Assembly: GCA_945897695.1 (NCBI GenBank)
Contig: CAMDGW010000072.1
Coordinates: 1 to 10,558, forward strand
From: Pseudobacteriovorax antillogorgiicola
GTDB taxonomy: Bacteria; Bdellovibrionota_B; Oligoflexia; Oligoflexales; RGVZ01
Length of the DNA: 10,558 nt
Reading direction: 5' to 3'
The translations under genes were made by a program, and so were the position numbers. A model generated the notes under the pieces. It did not search any database. It was given only the letters and a program-made list of their open reading frames with translations, and had not been told where the DNA came from. Each line of letters begins with the position of its first letter. Position 1 is the first letter of the stretch. Positions 5,832 through 10,558 of this stretch are shown here, piece after piece.

Positions 5832-8039
5832 TCACATCATGTAAAGAATTTCGCGGTACTTTGGCAGTGACCATAGCTGGTCATCGACCACGAGCTCTAG
5901 CTCATCACTTACTTTGCGTACCTCTTCCATGAGAGGCATGCCTTCGCTCGCAATTTTTGCAGCAAGTTTAGGTTCGTCATGGGTTGCTGCGCACTGCTCT
6001 AAAAATGTTCCAAGCTTATCTTTTGCAGTAGCCATCTTTGCCGTGAGATCACTGGCAATCCGAAGCTGTTTCTCCAGTTCAGATGGTATGCCACCCATAG
6101 CTGTCTTTAGGCTTGCCGCGGATTGTGCAAGAATTCTGGTGTGTGCAACTGCAGCTGGAAACACTTCATTGGAAAGCATTTCCTGCAAGGTTTCAAGCTC
6201 GATCATACGAACTTTTATGTAGCGTTCCAGTTTTACGTTGTAACGAGCTTCAACCTCTTCGCCACGATGAACGCCAAGGCTTGCAAGCATCGTTTTGTTC
6301 TTTGTTTCCTTGATAGCTGCTAATGCATCTGGAGTCGTGCGAATGTTGGGGAGACCTCGTTTTTCAGCTTCCTTGTGCCATTCCGTGCTGTAGCCATTGC
6401 CTTCAAAACAAACTTTTTTGTGCTCGTTAAGGGTGTCAACAATCAACTTCAAGATGTCATCTTGGTTGGGCCGAGGATTAGCCTTCTTTAGTTGATCGTT
6501 CATTTCATGGAGAGCTTTTGCGACGGCTGCATTGAGATAGGTTAGGGATGGCGAAATTGAGGCCGATGCTCCTACAGCTCTGAACTCGAACTTATTGCCA
6601 GTGAATGCAAAAGGCGAAGTTCGGTTACGGTCGGTGTTGTCACGGGAAATTAACGGAACGCGCGCAAGATCTAAATTAATGTTTTTTGCGCGATCCGACA
6701 AACTACCACCGCCTGCTGTTGTTAGCTTTTGAACAACTTCTGTGAGGGTATCGCCAAGGAAACAACTGATAATCGCCGGAGGCGCTTCGTTAGCGCCGAG
6801 GCGGAAGTCGTTGCCTGCCGAGGCAATGCTCATACGAAGCAGCGTTGCGTACTCATTGACGGCTTTGATTGTGCCCGCCAAGAACCACAAGAACCTGATG
6901 TTGTCCATTGGGTTGTCGCCAGGCTCTAGCATGTTGTGCCCGTGGTTATCGGCTAACGACCAGTTGACGTGCTTTCCGCTGCCGTTAATGCCGGCATATG
7001 GTTTCTCATGGAAAAGAACTTGAAGCTGATGGCGACGAGCTACGGTGCGCAGAACCTCAAGCACGAGCTGGTTATGATCGGCGGCAATGTTAGCGTTCTC
7101 AAAGATGGGCGCGATTTCACACTGGCTCGGCGCAACTTCGTTGTGGCGTGTCTTACAAGGAACGCTAAGTTTATAAAGTTCGTGTTCGGCTTCCATCATA
7201 AAAGCAAGAATCCGCGGTTTGATCGATCCAAAATAATGATCTTCAAGTTGTTGACCACGCGGAGGATTGCGCCCAAGCAGTGTTCTGCCGGCGAGGAGTA
7301 AATCAGGCCGAAGGTTGAACAGAGATTCGTCGCAAACAAAGTATTCTTGTTCGGGACCGGCACTGGCGATTACATATTTAACGTCGTGGCCCATTAATTT
7401 CAAAGATTCTGTCGCTGCTTTATTCAAGGCTGACAAAGAACGAAGGAGTGGTGTTTTTTCGTCAAGGGCCTCCCCGTTGTAGGAGATAAAAAGACTCGGG
7501 ATGCAGAGTGTTAAGCCGTTTTCACTCTCCATTAAAAACATGGGAGAGCTTGCGTCCCAAGCGGTATAGCCGCGAGCCTCAAAAGTTGCACGCACGCCTC
7601 CCGACGGAAAGCTGCTGGCATCTGGCTCAGACTGAATGAGCTCTTTGCCAGTGAACTTTTCAATCGCGTTTCCTCTTTTGTCAAAACTAAAGAAAGCATC
7701 ATGCTTTTCCGCGGTGGCTCCTGTCTGCGGCTGAAACCAGTGACAGTAGTGGGTTGCGCCGCGAGCGAGGGCCCAATCACGAACTGCGTCAGCCACCTTA
7801 TTTGCAATATCCAGAGTCAGCGGCTTATCGCTTGTGGCAAATTCTCGAAGAATTGAAATATCAGATGACGATAGTTTTTTTTCCATCATATCAAAGCTAA
7901 AAGTATTGCAGCCGAAGTACTCGCTTGCTTTCAGGTCCAGATCGTGGGGGCTTGAGAAGGTTTTCTTGAAAACTCTCGGGGCGCGAGAACCTGCTGTCCT
8001 GACTGCCTCAAATCGTGCGGAAGCCCTGTTGGTCGTCAT
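5832..8039 (-). CDS. glnN: Glutamine synthetase type III
   Basis: Catalyses ATP-dependent formation of glutamine from glutamate and ammonium in the cytoplasm, the entry step of nitrogen assimilation. From ATG 8039 the product is 735 residues, the usual size of the GSIII family and much longer than GSI or GSII. Recognisable segments are the GSIII N-terminal region with YFGCNTFSFD (41-50), GPEQEYF (228-234), EVAPSQCEIAPIFE (301-314), GINGSGKHVNWSL (350-362), RLGANEAPPAI (413-423) and NRTSPFAFTGNKFEFRAVG (472-490), which carry the metal- and substrate-binding Glu, His and Arg residues. A helical GSIII-specific C-terminal region follows. AGGAG lies 6 nt before ATG 8039; an in-frame ATG 24 codons upstream has no ribosome site and lies in the leader. 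A sigma70-like promoter, UTR hairpin and strong terminator make it a single-gene unit. No GSI adenylylation system is seen nearby. Confidence 0.97.
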   Translation of the reverse strand: MTTNRASARFEAVRTAGSRAPRVFKKTFSSPHDLDLKASEYFGCNTFSFDMMEKKLSSSDISILREFATSDKPLTLDIANKVADAVRDWALARGATHYCHWFQPQTGATAEKHDAFFSFDKRGNAIEKFTGKELIQSEPDASSFPSGGVRATFEARGYTAWDASSPMFLMESENGLTLCIPSLFISYNGEALDEKTPLLRSLSALNKAATESLKLMGHDVKYVIASAGPEQEYFVCDESLFNLRPDLLLAGRTLLGRNPPRGQQLEDHYFGSIKPRILAFMMEAEHELYKLSVPCKTRHNEVAPSQCEIAPIFENANIAADHNQLVLEVLRTVARRHQLQVLFHEKPYAGINGSGKHVNWSLADNHGHNMLEPGDNPMDNIRFLWFLAGTIKAVNEYATLLRMSIASAGNDFRLGANEAPPAIISCFLGDTLTEVVQKLTTAGGGSLSDRAKNINLDLARVPLISRDNTDRNRTSPFAFTGNKFEFRAVGASASISPSLTYLNAAVAKALHEMNDQLKKANPRPNQDDILKLIVDTLNEHKKVCFEGNGYSTEWHKEAEKRGLPNIRTTPDALAAIKETKNKTMLASLGVHRGEEVEARYNVKLERYIKVRMIELETLQEMLSNEVFPAAVAHTRILAQSAASLKTAMGGIPSELEKQLRIASDLTAKMATAKDKLGTFLEQCAATHDEPKLAAKIASEGMPLMEEVRKVSDELELVVDDQLWSLPKYREILYMM

Positions 8040-8066
8040 GGCAAACTCCTGATATGAATTGTGTGA

Positions 8067-8096
8067 GCCGGATGCTCCGAGATGAGCAAGGTCGGC
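8067..8096 (-). promoter_or_regulatory. Hairpin in the glnN 5' untranslated leader
   Basis: On the minus strand the leader folds as GCCG, TGCTC, a 6-nt loop, GAGCA and CGGC (plus-strand arms 8067-8070/8093-8096 and 8073-8077/8084-8088) with a small internal loop. It ends about 27 nt before the ATG and leaves the AGGAG site free. It does not look like the known cyanobacterial glnA RNA motif to me. A regulatory role is only a guess. Confidence 0.35.
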
Positions 8097-8125
8097 AATG
8101 AGAGGTTTCATCCCATTGGAAGTGT

Positions 8126-8155
8126 TTTATATCGAGAATTGGGCGGACGCGGCAA
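8126..8155 (-). promoter_or_regulatory. glnN: Candidate sigma70 promoter for glnN
   Basis: On the minus strand TTGCCG (8150-8155) and TATAAA (8126-8131) are separated by 18 nt, a good housekeeping-type pair (four of six and five of six matches). The expected start is near 8119, giving an 80-nt leader. No sigma54 -24/-12 signature was seen, so NtrC/sigma54 control is not supported by this sequence. Confidence 0.6.
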
Positions 8156-8174
8156 GGGCTAAATCCCGAAATGA

Positions 8175-8190
8175 TTGGTCTTATGACCAA
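8175..8190. promoter_or_regulatory. 16-bp perfect dyad between coaE and glnN
   Basis: TTGGTC-TTAT-GACCAA is a perfect inverted repeat, 3 nt after the coaE stop and centred about 64 bp upstream of the predicted glnN start. It could be an activator site for glnN, or the stem of a weak coaE terminator. A T-run is lacking, which favours the operator reading. Confidence 0.45.
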
Positions 8191-8192
8191 GC

Positions 8193-8831
8193 TCATAGGC
8201 CTCGCATCTTAACCATATCTTCAATCAGGAGTCGGAGTTCATCCAGGGGGCAGTCTGTATCAATAGCTACAGTGGCTTTTTGAGCTTTTTCAATCGCGGG
8301 CATCTGGGCTGCTATAATTTTATGCGCCCCGTGTGCCGCAAGGCCCGATCTGGCACAAAGCCTGGAAACCTGAACATCAGAGGGGCAGGTCGTGGCCCAA
8401 ATCTCTTTGAAAAGTCCCGCGCGACCCGTTTCAAAAATCAGGGCGGCTTCATAGAAGAAATTTTTTCCAGAGTCCTGAAGACCAATGCTCTCAATAACAC
8501 GCTTAAACATTTTGTGGATTGCTGGATGAACGATAGATTCAAGATCTCGTCGTCGAAGCTCATCACTCATGACGATATTGCGTAACTGGTCGCGGTCCAG
8601 TTGGCCATCTTTGCCCACTATACTAGTTCCGAATGTCTTAATAATTTCGTTCAGGGTGGATGATCCCGGTTTTACGACGTCGCGAGCTAACTGATCAGCA
8701 TCAATGACGGTCTTTCCAAGGTCCCTTAGAATTTGTGCAACCGTGGATTTACCGGTTGCCACGCTACCGGTAAGGCCTATGCATTGATTTTTTACTAAAG
8801 CCTTGAAGGCTTCTTCTGTCATTACCTTCAC
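8193..8831 (-). CDS. coaE: Dephospho-CoA kinase
   Basis: Performs the last step of coenzyme A synthesis, ATP-dependent phosphorylation of the ribose 3'-OH of dephospho-CoA, in the cytoplasm. The 212-residue product has the P-loop GSVATGKST (22-30), the DADQLAR motif (44-50), VHP (101-103), and YEAALIFETG (127-136), matching the CoaE fold. The lid-type segment RSGLAAHGAH..AAQMP (161-178) corresponds to the Arg/Gln region that normally reads RD/Q in this family. The start is GTG 8831, with GGGAG 9 nt upstream, 3 nt after the stop of the previous gene, so translational coupling is likely. ATG 8822 is an alternative, with AAGG too close. The P-loop reads GSVATGKS where GGIGSGKS is common. It begins with a nonessential hydrophilic extension (KVMTEEAFKALVKNQ). 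Confidence 0.93.
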   Translation of the reverse strand: MKVMTEEAFKALVKNQCIGLTGSVATGKSTVAQILRDLGKTVIDADQLARDVVKPGSSTLNEIIKTFGTSIVGKDGQLDRDQLRNIVMSDELRRRDLESIVHPAIHKMFKRVIESIGLQDSGKNFFYEAALIFETGRAGLFKEIWATTCPSDVQVSRLCARSGLAAHGAHKIIAAQMPAIEKAQKATVAIDTDCPLDELRLLIEDMVKMRGL

Positions 8832-8834
8832 AGT

Positions 8835-9845
8835 TCACAGCTCCCATGAAAAACCAAGTGCCAGAGCGTGTAGCATGCGGTCACTGGTGGGTTGGCGGGT
8901 TGGTGTATAGCCAAAGATAATGTCCAAGTCCTCTGATCCTCTGACTTCTTGCTGGAGAGATAGAGCATAGGTACCCAGTGGCGCTTTATCGAGATCTAAA
9001 TTGTATGAATGAATGATGCGAGGACGATTATTACGTTTTTTGTTTTTCTTGGTTTTTGATTTTGGGGCTGGTTCGTTGACGAAGGCGTCAATAACTCCAA
9101 GAGCATACATGCCTGCAAAGGATGCGATTGAGTATGTGGCATTTTGTTTGGCTCGAGCTATGACATCTTTACCCTGTTTTTCTTTCTGGGCGGTTTCTTC
9201 ATCGTAGGCCTCTTGATCAGCGGAATCAACATTAGCCCGCTCTGCATCGCGTTCTGCCATAATTTGATTGAGTTTACTCTGGTACGATACAGCCGCGTCG
9301 GAGTTATTTTTATACATGAACAAAGCTGCCCCTTCGCCACCGAGGAATATCAAGCCCTTTAAAGTACTACCATTGCAGAACTGACCAGCTCCAAATGGCA
9401 ATATTTTTATGATCGCGCTGCATCCGTCGGAGGTTGTGGCTGCTTTCCTGTTACCACCAGAGGCTGTTACCGAAGGAGGCAAACGCGGTGGTGGCGGCAT
9501 CCCAGTCCCCGAAGGTTCTTTAGGGATGCTCGGGGCTACCTCTGGCGCAGCACTTATGGAGGGATCTTCAGGTGGAGGTCCAAGGTAACCTCCATATGGG
9601 TCTGCTACGGGCGGAGCTGCATAAGGTTGATAGACAGAAGGGGGTGCAGGAGATCCGTATCCATATGGATTTGGCGGCGGCATGTAGCCTCCATTAGGCG
9701 CAGCAGGGTATGGCTGATAGGCTGGATAAGCTGGGTAAGCGGGCTGGGTATACATGGGCTGCGGCTGATACATAGGTTGTGGTTGATACGTAGGTTGTGG
9801 TTGATACATAGGTTGTGGTTGATACATAGGTTGTGGCTGGTACAT
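8835..9845 (-). CDS. C-terminal part of PEGA/DUF5683-like envelope protein, shifted frame
   Basis: Downstream segment of the broken gene whose upstream segment is 9605-10558. From 9845 it encodes 336 residues. Residues 1-30 are five MYQPQP/TYQPQP units, followed by a Pro/Tyr/Gly-rich linker to about residue 130, and then a folded domain. That domain has a hydrophobic hairpin beginning IIKILPFGAGQFCNGS (145-160) and running to about 178, an Asp/Glu-rich helical region (180-225), a second hydrophobic segment (about 236-256) and a basic patch (261-275). The 'PFGAGQF.NG...KG' pattern resembles DUF5683-type bacterial membrane domains. The C-terminal 60 residues are beta-like, ending FSWEL. The ATG at 9845 has no ribosome site and is only where the frame resumes. 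coaE starts 3 nt after the stop. Confidence 0.7.
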   Translation of the reverse strand: MYQPQPMYQPQPMYQPQPTYQPQPMYQPQPMYTQPAYPAYPAYQPYPAAPNGGYMPPPNPYGYGSPAPPSVYQPYAAPPVADPYGGYLGPPPEDPSISAAPEVAPSIPKEPSGTGMPPPPRLPPSVTASGGNRKAATTSDGCSAIIKILPFGAGQFCNGSTLKGLIFLGGEGAALFMYKNNSDAAVSYQSKLNQIMAERDAERANVDSADQEAYDEETAQKEKQGKDVIARAKQNATYSIASFAGMYALGVIDAFVNEPAPKSKTKKNKKRNNRPRIIHSYNLDLDKAPLGTYALSLQQEVRGSEDLDIIFGYTPTRQPTSDRMLHALALGFSWEL

Positions 9846-10558
9846 CGCTGATTGGGCATGACCGGCTGGATCGGTGCAGCAGGAGGATTGACAAATTGAG
9901 GGTTTGGCGCCGGCTGCATGCCAATGGATGGACCCATTCCCATTGAGGGCTGAGGGGCAAACTCCGTTTCAGATGGCTCGTCACCAAATAAACTATTTTG
10001 GCCATTCTTTTTGGTCTTACCTTCAGGTTTTTTTTGACCAGCCGCTTGCGCAAGCCCTGAGCTTTCCGGATTTGGAAGTGGAATTCCCTGTTGTTGCTTT
10101 TGAGGGAGAGCCAAAGGTTGCGGTTTTGGTTTTGGCTGAATTTTTTCGAGATTGACGGTCACGACGCTAGTCATGTTACGTTCAATTTTTACTGAGTTTT
10201 TGACTGAACGATACCCAGGAGCTGTGAGTTCAATCACGATTGTCCCAGGGTCAACTTCGATTTCGTCTCCGGCGTTACCGTGCGCAATGCCGTCAATTCT
10301 AACCGCTGCTCCAGGGGTGTTTGAGATTACTTTCAAGATGGTTTTCTTTGATTTCTGGCGGGTCAATCCTGCCGCATTTGTCCCGCGTTTTTGCGGGCCT
10401 GACATCGCTGCTGTGGCAGGACGCACAGCTTGAAAAAACGGAATTACAGATTCGTCAACAACTTCAGCATCTGATAATTTAATGGACGGATTGATACCCT
10501 TAGCTTTCTGGAATGAAGACATTGCCAAAGCTTTTTTGCCACCCATGTATTGTGCAAC
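9605..10558 (-). CDS. N-terminal part of PEGA-domain envelope protein, frameshifted and partial
   Basis: The gene enters from beyond the right edge; the frame is open from 10558. About 45 residues at the start (VAQYMGGKKALAMSSFQKAK, then INPS and DESVIPFF) look like the end of a TPR-like helical module. A PEGA domain follows at residues 75-139 (TPGAAVRIDG, AHG, ELTAPGYRSVK), a beta-rich module found in bacterial surface-associated proteins. Next is a Gln/Pro/Lys linker with QPSMGMGPS. Sense ends at PVMPNQ near 9848. Beyond it this frame reads the repeat out of phase as a Cys/His-rich nonsense tail to the stop at 9605. A single added C in CAGCGATG (to CAGCCGATG) would join it to the downstream segment as PNQPMYQPQP. 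Confidence 0.7.
   Translation of the reverse strand, partial: VAQYMGGKKALAMSSFQKAKGINPSIKLSDAEVVDESVIPFFQAVRPATAAMSGPQKRGTNAAGLTRQKSKKTILKVISNTPGAAVRIDGIAHGNAGDEIEVDPGTIVIELTAPGYRSVKNSVKIERNMTSVVTVNLEKIQPKPKPQPLALPQKQQQGIPLPNPESSGLAQAAGQKKPEGKTKKNGQNSLFGDEPSETEFAPQPSMGMGPSIGMQPAPNPQFVNPPAAPIQPVMPNQRCTSHNLCINHNLCINHNLRINHNLCISRSPCIPSPLTQLIQPISHTLLRLMEATCRRQIHMDTDLLHPLLSINLMQLRP
9756..9845 (-). repeat. Five 18-nt tandem repeats encoding MYQPQP
   Basis: Five nearly identical 18-nt units (ATGTACCAGCCACAACCT-like) are in tandem, one coding TYQPQP. The units vary mainly at third codon positions. They sit in the Pro/Tyr-rich linker of the PEGA/DUF5683-like protein. Since 18 is a multiple of 3, unit gain or loss would change linker length without changing frame. 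Confidence 0.9.

Noticed and set aside
8040..8111. Longer glutamine synthetase start at ATG 8111
   Set aside because: It has no proper ribosome site, whereas AGGAG lies 6 nt before ATG 8039; the extra residues do not match the family and cover the UTR hairpin.
8126..8190. Sigma54 promoter with NtrC sites for glnN
   Set aside because: No GG-N10-GC element at -24/-12 was found, and the dyad does not match the NtrC consensus closely.
9756..9845. Evenly spaced repeats that could be mistaken for a CRISPR-like array
   Set aside because: The units are adjacent with no spacers, are 18 nt long and are in-frame codons for MYQPQP, so they are a coding tandem repeat.
9845..9860. Programmed -1 ribosomal frameshifting
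   Set aside because: There is no X XXY YYZ heptamer in the upstream reading frame, and a single missing C restores the protein exactly, so a deletion or sequencing error is simpler.

Overview
The window looks like a chromosomal segment from a Gram-negative bacterium. It encodes an outer-membrane-type protein with a signal peptide, a predicted lipoprotein, a type III glutamine synthetase, an acyl-lipid/acyl-CoA type desaturase, a Ski2-like helicase and a PEGA-domain surface/envelope protein. That mixture fits the Bdellovibrionota/Oligoflexia part of the tree, but this is an inference from gene content and not a firm placement. No phage, transposon, CRISPR array, tRNA or rRNA is visible.

Left part (1-2157): the start of a leftward outer-membrane-like protein gene (1-198) is divided by a control region from a rightward lipoprotein gene (479-1165), which ends in a GC-rich hairpin. 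A 356-base gap follows with a nested hairpin and a possible short ORF. Next comes an unrecognised 211-residue cytoplasmic protein (1522-2157). Its last codons form a perfect 9-bp hairpin that probably terminates transcription from both sides.

Right part (2180-10558): every gene is on the minus strand. In transcription order they are a PEGA/DUF5683-like envelope protein (starts outside the window and is split by a one-base frameshift), coaE (3 nt later, translationally coupled), glnN (own promoter, strong terminator), a Ski2-like DExH helicase, and a fatty acid desaturase with its own operator-like leader. The leader of glnN has a sigma70-type promoter, a UTR hairpin and an upstream 16-bp dyad. 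The desaturase leader has a direct repeat spaced by one helical turn, a palindrome and a hairpin over its Shine-Dalgarno sequence. The genes are housekeeping or metabolic (CoA synthesis, nitrogen assimilation, RNA handling, membrane fluidity) and do not form one obvious pathway.

The most notable points are: (1) two intergenic regions, upstream of two unrelated genes of unknown function, that share AAAAATGCAGCG followed by a QAGWP-coding segment with synonymous third-position changes, suggesting a pair of related leader elements; (2) the single-base frameshift just ahead of an 18-nt tandem repeat in the PEGA/DUF5683 gene; (3) the layered regulatory sites before glnN and the desaturase. I do not see a clear new defence or biosynthetic system here.
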